NCBI RefSeq assembly: GCF_017948675.1
Contig: NZ_JAGFBU010000001.1
Location: 806,001-870,000, forward strand
DNA: 64,000 nt
Source of the DNA: Flavobacterium flabelliforme
GTDB lineage: Bacteria; Bacteroidota; Bacteroidia; Flavobacteriales; Flavobacteriaceae
Reading direction: 5' to 3'
The notes beneath the pieces are model-generated. The model did not search any database. It saw only the letters and a program-made list of their open reading frames with translations, and was not told the origin of the DNA. How positions within the stretch are numbered: position 1 is the stretch's first letter; each line of letters starts with the position of its first letter. This document shows, one piece after another, positions 17,337 through 24,801 of this stretch. The position numbers and the translations under genes were made by a program.

Positions 17337-17747
17337 ATGAAAATAAAAAGTCTATTACTAGTATTATTTCTTGCTACAGCAAGTATGTCATTTGCGCAAG
17401 AAGTAAAATACCAATTATCAAGTCATATTTTAGATATTACTCAAGGAAAACCGGCAGCTGATGTTAAAATAACTTTATCCAAACAAGATAAAGACGAGAA
17501 ATGGGTGAAAATTGATGAAAAATACACAGACAAAAACGGACGCATAGCAGATTTTGTTAAAGCAGACGGAAAAGATCATACTGGCATTTACAAACTTACA
17601 TTCCACACTGAACCTTATTTCAAAAAGGCGGGACAAAAATCATTTTATCCTTTTATCGAAATCGTTTTTGAATTGAAAGACAATGAACATTACCATGTAC
17701 CAATTACACTTTCTCCTTTTGGGTATTCTACTTACAGAGGAAACTAA
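17337..17747 (+). CDS. uraH: Exported 5-hydroxyisourate hydrolase (transthyretin-like)
   Basis: HIUase hydrolyses 5-hydroxyisourate, the product of urate oxidation, to OHCU. The 136-residue product has a signal peptide cleaved after SFAQ near residue 20, then the family hallmarks: SSHILDITQGKPA with the first catalytic His, NGRIADF with the Arg, and HYHVPITLSPFGYSTYRGN at the C-terminus with the second His. The final tetrapeptide is YRGN where nearly all family members have YRGS, so the last active-site residue is altered. No urate oxidase or OHCU decarboxylase gene is in the window. It is cotranscribed with the GlcG-like gene and followed by a strong terminator. Confidence 0.88.
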   Translation: MKIKSLLLVLFLATASMSFAQEVKYQLSSHILDITQGKPAADVKITLSKQDKDEKWVKIDEKYTDKNGRIADFVKADGKDHTGIYKLTFHTEPYFKKAGQKSFYPFIEIVFELKDNEHYHVPITLSPFGYSTYRGN

Positions 17748-17795
17748 AATACATAGTTGGTTTTATTTAAGGTAAAACTAAATTTACAAAAATTG

Positions 17796-17843
17796 AAGAG
17801 GACTCGAATTCTGAAACTAATCAGAATTCTAGTCCTCTTTTTT
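17796..17843 (+). terminator. Terminator of the GlcG-uraH operon
   Basis: A long hairpin, AAGAGGACT.GAATTCTG with CAGAATTC.AGTCCTCTT, has one mismatch and an 8-base loop, followed by a T run. Confidence 0.85.
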
Positions 17844-17969
17844 ATTTTAGAATTTACTTTTTTCTTAAATTTACAAAACATCATTTTTTTTTAGATGACA
17901 CTCGTGAATTAAATGATTATTTCCTAGACTCTTAGTTTGACAAATTCTAAAAAAATAAATACGATTAGC

Positions 17970-18665
17970 ATGACAGAAAGTTTTGGAGATAAAGTAATCA
18001 ATTTTAATAGACAATTAAACTTTTCGGGATCGCTTCCTGATGGCTTTAAAGTCATTAATCCGTATATGGACAATCCTGAAACGATGCAAGTGATGCAGCA
18101 ATTTTACCATAAATTTTATTCTGATACAGAACAACGAAAATTTATTGTCGGTATTAATCCAAGTCGTCATGGAGCTGGTGTAACAGGAGTACCTTTTACA
18201 GATACAAAGCGATTGGAAAGTGTTTGTGGCATCAAAATGGAATCTGCACATACACATGAAATATCGTCTGTATTTATGTATGACATGATTGCAGAATATG
18301 GCGGAGCAGCAACTTTCTATAAACAATTTTACATCAACTCCCCTTTTCCGTTAGCTATCGTAAGGAAAACGAAAGAAGGTAACTGGCTCAATGCTAATTA
18401 TTACGATGATGCTGCTCTTTTTGAAATGGTAAAGGAATTTATGATTTTGACCTTAAAAAATAATATTGGCATCGGATTAGATACTTCTGAAGTATATGTA
18501 TTAGGAAAGAAAAATGCATTATTCATTCAAAAATTAAATAAAGAAGCCCATTTATTTGAGCAAATAAAAGTATTAGAACATCCGCGTTACATCCAACAAT
18601 ATAAATCGAAAGAAAAGCAAATTTATATTGACAAATACATACTCACACTCAATAATGAATTATGA
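17970..18665 (+). CDS. SMUG2-type uracil-DNA glycosylase family protein (DUF4918)
   Basis: The 231-residue product resembles the SMUG2/DUF4918 branch of the uracil-DNA glycosylase superfamily. The key segment is FIVGINPSRHGAGVTGVPF at about residues 60-78, equivalent to the SMUG1 catalytic loop GMNPGPFGMAQTGVPF. An Asn sits in the catalytic position of GINPS, and SSVFMYDMI follows. The second loop is probably around LEHPRY near residue 205. It should excise uracil or damaged pyrimidines from DNA. I chose ATG at 17970; an in-frame TTG at 17937 falls in a -7-like element (TTAGTTTG). It overlaps the DUF488 gene by four bases (ATGA). Confidence 0.78.
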   Translation: MTESFGDKVINFNRQLNFSGSLPDGFKVINPYMDNPETMQVMQQFYHKFYSDTEQRKFIVGINPSRHGAGVTGVPFTDTKRLESVCGIKMESAHTHEISSVFMYDMIAEYGGAATFYKQFYINSPFPLAIVRKTKEGNWLNANYYDDAALFEMVKEFMILTLKNNIGIGLDTSEVYVLGKKNALFIQKLNKEAHLFEQIKVLEHPRYIQQYKSKEKQIYIDKYILTLNNEL

Positions 18666-19198
18666 GCACTACAAAAACAGCTGTAATTTATACGATAGGT
18701 CACTCTACTCACAGCATTGAGGTGTTTTTGAGTATGCTTCAATCATTTGATATCAAAACAGTTGTTGACATCCGTCGTTTTCCGGGTTCACGTAAATATC
18801 CGCAATACGATCAGGAAAATTTAAAAAATTCATTAGAAAAAGCTGGAATACAATACATTCATTTAGTTGACTTAGGAGGAAGAAGAAAAGCAGATAAAGA
18901 CTCGAAAAACACAGTCTGGAAAAATGAATCTTTTCGAGGCTATGCCGATTATATGGAAACCGAAGCTTTTGAAAAAGGGGTTGAACAACTCAAACAAATC
19001 GCCTTAAAACAAACCACTGCCTATATGTGTTCTGAAGCCGTTTGGTGGCGATGCCATCGCTCAATGGTTTCTGATTATCTTAAAGCAAAAGGATGGAATG
19101 TTTTACATATAATGAACATCGCAAAAATTCAAGAACATAAATATACCGCACCAGCAAGAATTGTTAATGAAAAGGTTTTTTATTCAGAGGAAACCTAG
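18662..19198 (+). CDS. DUF488 domain protein
   Basis: This 178-residue protein starts YTIGHSTHSIEVFLSML, the DUF488 opening, followed by VVDIRRFPGSRKYPQY and VDLGGRRK. CSEAVWWRCHRSMVSDYL near residue 122 holds the conserved Cys and Arg/His cluster. The family is widespread and uncharacterised, with a fold suggestive of an enzyme using these polar residues. Translational coupling to the SMUG2-like gene (ATGA overlap) and a TUDOR-like gene downstream point to a shared role, perhaps in DNA damage or oxidative stress; that is inference from neighbours only. No signal peptide is present. Confidence 0.85.
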   Translation: MSTTKTAVIYTIGHSTHSIEVFLSMLQSFDIKTVVDIRRFPGSRKYPQYDQENLKNSLEKAGIQYIHLVDLGGRRKADKDSKNTVWKNESFRGYADYMETEAFEKGVEQLKQIALKQTTAYMCSEAVWWRCHRSMVSDYLKAKGWNVLHIMNIAKIQEHKYTAPARIVNEKVFYSEET

Positions 19199-19244
19199 TG
19201 GATTATTTATCCATATGTTTTAAATTATAATTAGAAAGTCAATC

Positions 19245-19457
19245 ATGAAAACAACATTCAAAATAGGCGACCAAGTAAGTTGGAACTCCGAAGCGGGAAT
19301 AGTTTCAGGAACCATCATCAAAATACATACTGAGAATTTTGATTACAAAGGTTATACCCACCACGCAACCGAAGAAGATCCTCAATATGAAATAAAAAGT
19401 AGCAAAACAGATCATATTGCGGCCCATAAAGGAAGGACGCTTACCAAAATACAATAA
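19245..19457 (+). CDS. Hypervirulence-associated TUDOR-domain protein (DUF2945)
   Basis: This 70-residue single-domain protein matches the HVA1/DUF2945 pattern: FKIGDQVSWNSEAG, VSGTIIKIH, DPQYEIKSSKTDHIAAHKG. The short beta-barrel resembles TUDOR or SH3-like domains, which bind nucleic acid or protein. Bacterial members are small stand-alone proteins of unknown role. It lies 46 bases after the DUF488 gene on the same strand and likely shares its transcript. The match is by recognisable motif spacing. Confidence 0.8.
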   Translation: MKTTFKIGDQVSWNSEAGIVSGTIIKIHTENFDYKGYTHHATEEDPQYEIKSSKTDHIAAHKGRTLTKIQ

Positions 19458-19655
19458 AATTAACTCTAGAAACCGATTGCTATTAATACACAGATTATTT
19501 GTCATAAATACAAGTTTTTTTAGATAAAGGAATTATATTTATTTACTATTTAGATAACTACTAAATTGAAAAAACAAGTAAGTTTCTTAAATTTAACCTA
19601 ATGAACTTGTAGAAAAACGCTAATGTAATGTTAATACACACAATACTACAGCGTA

Positions 19656-19663
19656 TAGTTTTG
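19656..19663 (+). promoter_or_regulatory. Predicted -7 box before the structured region
   Basis: TAGTTTTG matches TAnnTTTG. A TTA, not TTG, occurs 22 bases upstream. The nearest downstream ORF is only 37 codons long, so the product may be RNA. Confidence 0.35.
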
Positions 19664-19665
19664 AA

Positions 19666-19850
19666 ATGACTGTTATATAATCTATCTTAGCATTTAGAAA
19701 AAAAACAAACAATGGACAAGCTATATTTTTTATATAAAAAACCTTATAAGTTAGGTCTTGTTTTGTCTTTGCAGTATAAACAAGACGATGCTTTTTTAAA
19801 AAGCTCTAAAGAGTTTATATCTTAAACCCTGTCGCAACCCAAGACAGGGA
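19666..19850 (+). ncRNA. Candidate structured RNA or 37-residue microprotein gene
   Basis: After the -7 box, several dyads occur in order: GTCTTGTTT (19755-19763) with AAACAAGAC (19778-19786); GCTTTTT with AAAAAGC (19790-19804); CCCTGTC (19827-19833) with GACAGGG (19843-19849). A 37-codon frame (19712-19825, starting MDKLYFLYKKPYK) runs through the first two hairpins. Frame and hairpins compete as explanations, and the hairpins look more ordered. No T run follows the last stem, so the 3' end is unclear. I do not recognise any known RNA family. Confidence 0.25.
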
Positions 19851-19886
19851 CTCCTTTACTATTCAATTTATCTTTATAAAATAACG

Positions 19887-19902
19887 CATCAAAGCTTTGA
19901 TG
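19887..19902. repeat. Perfect palindrome CATCAAAGCTTTGATG
   Basis: A 16-base perfect inverted repeat lies about 100 bases before the GreA-like start codon. It could be an operator or an RNA hairpin in the leader. Confidence 0.45.
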
Positions 19903-20002
19903 AAGTTTTTCATGGTCGAATCCCATCTTTTAATAGTGTGGGTATTTGATATTTGGGTATTAAAAAAACTTCTAAAAAGTAGTGCAACAAAAAACTAATA
20001 AA

Positions 20003-20377
20003 ATGTCAAAAAGTTTAATTTTAACTACCGGAGTATACGATATGATTAAAGATCATGTCAAAAGAAAAAAAGCAACAGCAGTTCAAGAAGCTACCTTATT
20101 ATTGCAACTTAAAAATGCAAAACAAGTCACAAGAAAAGAATTACCAGAAAATGTAATTAACATAGATACTCGTGCAACTATCAAATACCTAGATACTAAC
20201 GAAGAGGAAGTTTTTACGTTTGTTGCTCCAGACAAAGCAAAAAGAAGAAACAATACGGAATCGATTATGTCTACAATGGGTCTAGCATTAGTAGGTTGTC
20301 AAGAAGGTGACATCATTAATTGGGTTTTTGAAGAAGGAGAAAAAGAAATTGAATTATTGAAAGTAGAAAGAATCTAA
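20003..20377 (+). CDS. GreA/GreB-family (Rnk-like) transcription factor
   Basis: The 124-residue product lacks the long N-terminal coiled coil of GreA and consists mainly of the FKBP-like C-terminal domain: VINIDTRATIKYLDTN, FTFVAPDKAKRRNNTESI, GLALVGCQEGDIINWVF. This resembles Rnk and other Gre-fold proteins that bind RNA polymerase near the secondary channel. A short helix before the domain (TAVQEATLLLQLKNAKQV) may be a residual coiled coil. A transcript-cleavage role is doubtful without the acidic hairpin tip. I chose ATG at 20003 because SKSLILTTGVYD then begins as in relatives; a GTG lies seven codons upstream. A terminator follows. Confidence 0.82.
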   Translation: MSKSLILTTGVYDMIKDHVKRKKATAVQEATLLLQLKNAKQVTRKELPENVINIDTRATIKYLDTNEEEVFTFVAPDKAKRRNNTESIMSTMGLALVGCQEGDIINWVFEEGEKEIELLKVERI

Positions 20378-20408
20378 ATTCAAATTCTTTTAGCTACTAA
20401 TTAGCACC

Positions 20409-20450
20409 AAAAAAAACAGTTTCAAATTTAATTTTGTGACTGTTTTTTTT
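20409..20450 (+). terminator. Terminator of the GreA-like gene
   Basis: AAAAAACAGT pairs with ACTGTTTTTT, helped by CAAA / TTTG inside, followed by more T. Confidence 0.75.
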
Positions 20451-20623
20451 TGTTTAAATATATTCGATTATTTTACTTTATTTTTTAAAATTAAGATTAC
20501 AACCATACAAAAGCCTGATTGTGGCGCACATTCTGCGTGAGAAATTTGGGTATTTTGTATTTAGAAAAACAAATAACCACTAAATAACAATTACCAACAA
20601 AACATCTAAATTTTGGCCACGTG

Positions 20624-20702
20624 TTAGCCCCGATAGTAGCGGCATCCTTTTACTTTTTTCTCAAAAAAGTAAAAGATATAGCGAATAGCGGGAAATAGCT
20701 CC
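20624..20702 (-). repeat. Dispersed ~80-bp structured repeat, copy 1
   Basis: Read on the minus strand it begins GGAGCTATTTCCCGCTATTC and ends GCTACTATCGGGGCTAA. In the middle, TTTTACTTTTTT and AAAAAAGTAAAA form a hairpin. The same outer sequences bracket a different hairpin at 38334-38413 in the opposite orientation. The two ends can pair imperfectly (CCCG with CGGG), so the whole element could fold as one RNA. Confidence 0.7.
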
Positions 20703-20744
20703 TTATTACCTCATTTCCCATCATAAAAATAGAAACAAATCAAT

Positions 20745-20752
20745 TATATTTG
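20745..20752 (+). promoter_or_regulatory. Predicted -7 box of the asnS promoter
   Basis: TATATTTG is a perfect TAnnTTTG match with a 43-base leader to the asnS ATG. It overlaps an upstream in-frame TTG, showing that TTG is not the start. Confidence 0.55.
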
Positions 20753-20797
20753 CATTTCGGTTGCGAGACAATTTTTAATATCAATTATATACCTAAA

Positions 20798-22234
20798 ATG
20801 AGACATACAAGAGTTAAAGACTTACTAAACAGTACCACGACACTTCATGAAGTAAATGCAAAAGGATGGGTGAGAACTTTTAGAAACAATCAATTTATTG
20901 CTTTAAATGATGGTTCTACGATTGATAATATTCAATGTGTAGTCGATTTTGAAAACACGCCAGACGAAACCTTGAAGAGAATTACTACTGGAGCTGCTAT
21001 ATCGGTAACAGGAACTTTGATCGAAAGTAAAGGTGCTGGACAGAAATTTGAGATTCAAGTGGCAAAACTAGAAATTCTTGGAGATTCAGATGCGGAGAAA
21101 TTCCCAATACAACCTAAAAACAAACCAAGTCTTGATTTCTTGCGTGAAAATGCGCATTTAAGAGTTAGAACAAATATGTTTGGAGCCATTATGAGAGTGC
21201 GTTCAGTATTGTCGTATGCGGTTCATAGTTACTTTCAACAAAAGGGTTTTGTATATGTAAATACACCAATCATTACAGGATCTGATGCTGAAGGCGCTGG
21301 AGAAATGTTTAAAGTAACGGCGCTACCATTTGACGGAACACCAAGAACCGAAGATGGGAAAGTAGATTATAAAGAAGATTTTTTTGGTAAAGAAACCAAC
21401 TTGACGGTTTCTGGACAATTAGAAGGAGAAACTTTTGCAATGGCTTTGGGTCAGATTTATACTTTTGGACCAACTTTTAGAGCAGAGAATTCAAATACTT
21501 CTCGTCACCTTGCTGAATTTTGGATGATTGAGCCAGAAGTAGCTTTTAATGATTTGAATGACAATATGGATTTGGCTGAAGATTTTATTCAGTATGTTAT
21601 TAAATATACGATGGATAAATGTCCTGAGGATTTAAAATTCTTAGAAGGTCGTTTATTAGATGAAGAAAAATCGAAACCAGCTGCTGAAAGAAGCGAAATG
21701 CCTCTTTTAGAAAAATTAAATTTTGTCCTTGAAAATAATTTCAAACGTGTTTCCTACACGGAAGCAATTGATATTTTAAGAGAATGTACGCCAAATAAAA
21801 AGAAAAAATTCAACTATATCATTAACGAATGGGGTGCTGACTTACAATCAGAACACGAGCGTTATTTAGTTGAAAAACACTTTAAATGTCCGGTAATCTT
21901 GTTTGATTATCCTGCAAACATAAAAGCATTTTACATGCGTTTGAATGAAGATGGAAAAACAGTTCGTGCAATGGATATCCTTTTCCCTGGAATTGGAGAA
22001 ATCGTAGGTGGATCTCAAAGAGAAGAGCGTTTTGATGTTTTAGTTGAAAAAATGAAAGCTTTAGGAATTGACGAAGAAGAATTATGGTGGTATTTAGACA
22101 CTAGACGTTTTGGATCTGCAGTTCACTCTGGCTTTGGTCTTGGATTCGAGAGATTGGTTCTTTTTGTTACGGGAATGACAAACATTAGAGATGTAATTCC
22201 TTTTCCTAGAACACCACAAAACGCTGAATTTTAA
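20798..22234 (+). CDS. asnS: Asparaginyl-tRNA synthetase
   Basis: AsnRS charges tRNA-Asn with asparagine. The 478-residue class II enzyme starts with an OB-fold anticodon-binding domain ([20 protein letters not shown]) and continues to the catalytic core. Motif 2 shows in [20 protein letters not shown] and motif 3 in [16 protein letters not shown] near the C-terminus; [19 protein letters not shown] lies at motif 1. These separate it from AspRS. The ATG at 20798 gives the normal N-terminus; the frame extends upstream to a TTG inside the predicted promoter. It appears monocistronic. Confidence 0.96.
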   Translation: MRHTRVKDLLNSTTTLHEVNAKGWVRTFRNNQFIALNDGSTIDNIQCVVDFENTPDETLKRITTGAAISVTGTLIESKGAGQKFEIQVAKLEILGDSDAEKFPIQPKNKPSLDFLRENAHLRVRTNMFGAIMRVRSVLSYAVHSYFQQKGFVYVNTPIITGSDAEGAGEMFKVTALPFDGTPRTEDGKVDYKEDFFGKETNLTVSGQLEGETFAMALGQIYTFGPTFRAENSNTSRHLAEFWMIEPEVAFNDLNDNMDLAEDFIQYVIKYTMDKCPEDLKFLEGRLLDEEKSKPAAERSEMPLLEKLNFVLENNFKRVSYTEAIDILRECTPNKKKKFNYIINEWGADLQSEHERYLVEKHFKCPVILFDYPANIKAFYMRLNEDGKTVRAMDILFPGIGEIVGGSQREERFDVLVEKMKALGIDEEELWWYLDTRRFGSAVHSGFGLGFERLVLFVTGMTNIRDVIPFPRTPQNAEF

Positions 22235-22257
22235 TTTTCACAACTCAATTTGATCAG

Positions 22258-22316
22258 ACACTAAGTCTTTCTTATTAATAAGTAAATTTGCCACAAAGGC
22301 TCTAAGACACTAAGCT
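22258..22316 (-). repeat. Degenerate octamer-periodic repeat, left of the GxxExxY gene
   Basis: On the minus strand this reads as consecutive eight-base words CTTAGTGT, CTTAGAGC, CTTTGTGG at 22290-22316, with a further CTTAGTGT-like word near 22258-22270. The right-hand array carries the same words on the plus strand. Confidence 0.6.
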
Positions 22317-22431
22317 TCTTTTAAATTTTGGAAAGAATGTATTAGATAAACGAAGCTTGCTTTTGAAACAATAAAAACATTTATTAGGATTAAAGAAAAG
22401 TAATCAATGAATTGGTGTACAATAATAACTA

Positions 22432-22833
22432 ATGAATATGATTACAGAGAGAACAGAAGAAATAGCTAAAATAATAGTAAATTCAGCCTATAGAGTTCAT
22501 AAAGAATTAGGACCTGGTTTACTAGAAAGAGTCTATGAAGTTTGTTTAGCTCATGAAATCAGTAAAGTTGGACTGAATGTAAAAAGACAAATAGATATAC
22601 CGATCGTTTATGACGGTATTGAATTTAGCGAAGGTTTACGACTTGATTTATTAGTTGAAGATTGTATTATTGTAGAGATAAAAGCAGTTGAAACAATAAA
22701 TCCTGTATGGCAAGCTCAAATTATTAGCCATTTAAAACTTCTAAACAAAGAAATTGGTTTTTTGATTAATTTCAATGTACCATTAATAAAAAGTGGTATT
22801 AAAAGATTCATTAACACAAAAAATAATTATTAG
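22432..22833 (+). CDS. GxxExxY protein (PD-(D/E)XK nuclease-like)
   Basis: This 133-residue protein has the family-defining motif in ELGPGLLERVYEVCL (G-L-L-E-R-V-Y). Its PD-(D/E)XK-like core is visible: GLRLDLLVEDCIIVEIKAVE places Asp before the beta strand and E-x-K on the next one. A C-terminal segment KEIGFLINFNVPLIKSGIKR completes the conserved region. Biochemistry of the family is not established. It is bracketed by octamer-periodic repeats on both sides, outside the asnS and rpoN genes, giving it the look of an accessory insertion. The start could also be the second Met two codons later. Confidence 0.85.
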   Translation: MNMITERTEEIAKIIVNSAYRVHKELGPGLLERVYEVCLAHEISKVGLNVKRQIDIPIVYDGIEFSEGLRLDLLVEDCIIVEIKAVETINPVWQAQIISHLKLLNKEIGFLINFNVPLIKSGIKRFINTKNNY

Positions 22834-22853
22834 AAGGCGATAAAATTATTAAA

Positions 22854-23129
22854 TAAAACTTTTCGCCTTAGTGGCCAAAAAAACAAACAAATTATTGCCT
22901 TTATAAATAGAAAAATTAGATAAAAACTTTGCGCCTTTGCGTCTTAGTGGCAAAAAAAACAAACAAATTAGTGCCTTTATAAATAGAAAAATTAAATAAA
23001 AACTTTGCGCCTTTGCGTCTTAGTGGCAAAAAAACAAACAAATTAGTGCCTTTATAAATAGAAAAATTAAATAAAAACTTTGCGCCTTTGCGTCTTAGTG
23101 GCAAAAAACAAATAAATTAGTGCCTTATT
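22854..23129 (+). repeat. 75-76-bp tandem repeat (about 3.7 copies) reaching the rpoN start
   Basis: The word ACTTTGCGCC starts at 22926, 23002 and 23077 (spacing 76 and 75). A shorter first unit begins near 22858 and lacks about 8 bases. Each unit holds the octamers CTTTGCGC, CTTTGCGT, CTTAGTGG and then an A/T-rich stretch ending in GTGCCTTTATAAATAG. The complete units are nearly identical, pointing to recent duplication. The last unit runs directly into the ATG at 23130. Confidence 0.9.
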
Positions 23130-24596
23130 ATGCTAAAGCAATTCTTAAATTTAAAATTATCACAGAAATTATCTCCTCAACAAATTCAGTTGATGAAGCT
23201 AATTCAATTGCCTACGCAAGCCTTTGAACAACGTTTGTTAGAAGAAATGAACGAAAATCCGGCTCTTGAAGCTGGAAAAGAAGAAGATGAGTTTGAAAAT
23301 GACGAGTTTGAAAACGAAGATTACGATGATTATGATGACGCCGAATCAGAGCGAATCGATGCTGAAGACATTAACATCGATGAATATCTAAGTAACGACG
23401 AAACTCCAGATTATAAAACGCAAGCCAATAATTATAGTGACGACGATGAAGATCGCGAAACGCCATTTGCAGCGCCAGTAAGTTTTCACCAAGATTTAAT
23501 TAATCAATTGAACACTTTCATATTGAACGATGAAGAACGTGAAATTGCAGAATTTTTAGTGGGAAGTATTGACGATATGGGATACATTCGTCGCAGTGTA
23601 CCTGATATGGTAGATGATATGGCATTCACGCAAGGTATTTACACTGATGAGAAGATGGTTGAAAAAATGATGCAAGTCATTCATGAACTAGAACCTTCCG
23701 GTGTTGGAGCGCGCGATTTACAAGAATGTTTATTGTTGCAATTAAAACATAAAACGCCAACAGAATATGTAGAACTTGCCACTGATATCATCGAGAATCA
23801 GTTTGATGCCTTTACTAAGAAACATTACGATAAGTTAATTCAAAAATATAGCGTTTCGAACGAGCAACTTAAAAAAGCGGTTCATGAAATAGAAAAACTA
23901 AATCCAAAACCAGGTGGCGCATTTACTGGAAACAATAAAATTACCGAAAATGTTGTCCCTGATTTCGCTATTAGAATTGTTGATGGCGAATTAGAATTAA
24001 CCTTAAATGGTAGAAATGCTCCTTCCCTACACGTTTCTAAAGATTACCAGGAAATGATGCAGACCTATAAGGATTCTCGCGATAAATCAGCACAGCAAAA
24101 AGATGCGGTTCAGTTTATCAAACAAAAATTAGACTCGGCCAAATGGTTTATTGATGCGATACGCCAACGTCAGGAAACACTTTTTGTTACGATGAATGCA
24201 ATTATGCATTATCAAGAAGAATTTTTCTTAGATGGTGATGAAACCAAATTGAAACCGATGATTTTAAAGGACATCGCTGATATGGTAGGTCTTGATATTT
24301 CGACAATTTCACGAGTGGCTAACAGCAAATATGTAGAAACACCTTATGGTACGAAATTGATCAAAGAATTTTTCTCTGAAGCGATGAAAAATGATCAAGG
24401 TGAAGATGTCTCTACCTTAGAAATCAAGAAGATTCTTCAAAATACGATTGAGGAAGAAGATAAGAAAAAACCACTTCCGGATGATCAATTGGCTGAAATC
24501 CTAAAAGAAAAAGGGTATCCTATAGCCAGAAGAACCATTGCGAAATACAGAGAACAACTCGATATTCCTGTAGCGAGAATGAGAAAGAAAATGTAA
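23130..24596 (+). CDS. rpoN: RNA polymerase sigma-54 factor
   Basis: RpoN directs RNA polymerase to -24/-12 promoters that need an AAA+ activator. The 488-residue product has the three family regions. The Gln-rich N-terminus (LSPQQIQLMKLIQLPTQAFE) contacts activators. A very acidic linker spans about residues 48-110. The core-binding and DNA-binding domains follow, ending with the RpoN box ARRTIAKYREQL near residue 470. Another mark is GARDLQECLLLQL. The start lies directly at the end of a tandem repeat, so leader and promoter fall within or before that repeat. A matching sigma-54 activator gene lies at 42.9-44.3 kb. Confidence 0.96.
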   Translation: MLKQFLNLKLSQKLSPQQIQLMKLIQLPTQAFEQRLLEEMNENPALEAGKEEDEFENDEFENEDYDDYDDAESERIDAEDINIDEYLSNDETPDYKTQANNYSDDDEDRETPFAAPVSFHQDLINQLNTFILNDEEREIAEFLVGSIDDMGYIRRSVPDMVDDMAFTQGIYTDEKMVEKMMQVIHELEPSGVGARDLQECLLLQLKHKTPTEYVELATDIIENQFDAFTKKHYDKLIQKYSVSNEQLKKAVHEIEKLNPKPGGAFTGNNKITENVVPDFAIRIVDGELELTLNGRNAPSLHVSKDYQEMMQTYKDSRDKSAQQKDAVQFIKQKLDSAKWFIDAIRQRQETLFVTMNAIMHYQEEFFLDGDETKLKPMILKDIADMVGLDISTISRVANSKYVETPYGTKLIKEFFSEAMKNDQGEDVSTLEIKKILQNTIEEEDKKKPLPDDQLAEILKEKGYPIARRTIAKYREQLDIPVARMRKKM

Positions 24597-24704
24597 GATT
24601 GCCTATTTGAGATTTAGTGTTGACAAATAAAATAATACTTATTATATATTTATTGTGCCGTTTTTCTCTAAAGCAATTCAAAAAAAAAAATGTTTCTATA
24701 AAAT

Positions 24705-24746
24705 AAAAAACCCTTTCAGAATTTAAAATTCTGAAAGGGTTTTTTA
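24705..24746. terminator. Bidirectional terminator between rpoN and tdk
   Basis: AAAAAACCCTTTCAGAATTT and AAATTCTGAAAGGGTTTTTT form a long perfect stem with A and T flanks. Confidence 0.9.
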
Positions 24747-24801
24747 TTTTATACACTTTTATATTTCAATCTAGTTCCGCTTCGCTCTTCTTGGTTGAGT
24801 T

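Larger units (their letters stand above)
19458..20002. other. Structured intergenic region
   Basis: Between the TUDOR and GreA-like genes lies a hairpin-dense stretch described as a candidate ncRNA, then a perfect palindrome at 19887-19902. A GTG at 19982 opens an in-frame extension of the GreA-like gene, but ATG at 20003 fits the family better. Confidence 0.5.
20378..20797. other. Intergenic region upstream of asnS
   Basis: It holds, in order, the terminator of the GreA-like gene, about 170 bases without recognisable signal, a dispersed structured repeat (20624-20702) and the asnS -7 box. No ORF is supported. Confidence 0.7.

Noticed and set aside
22916..23104. A 62-codon minus-strand frame with a repeated protein sequence
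   Set aside because: It is produced entirely by the 75-76 bp tandem repeat; translated repeats look alike because the DNA does. No start context or family match.
22854..23129. CRISPR array
   Set aside because: The units are contiguous with no variable spacers, are too long for CRISPR repeats and have no cas genes nearby.
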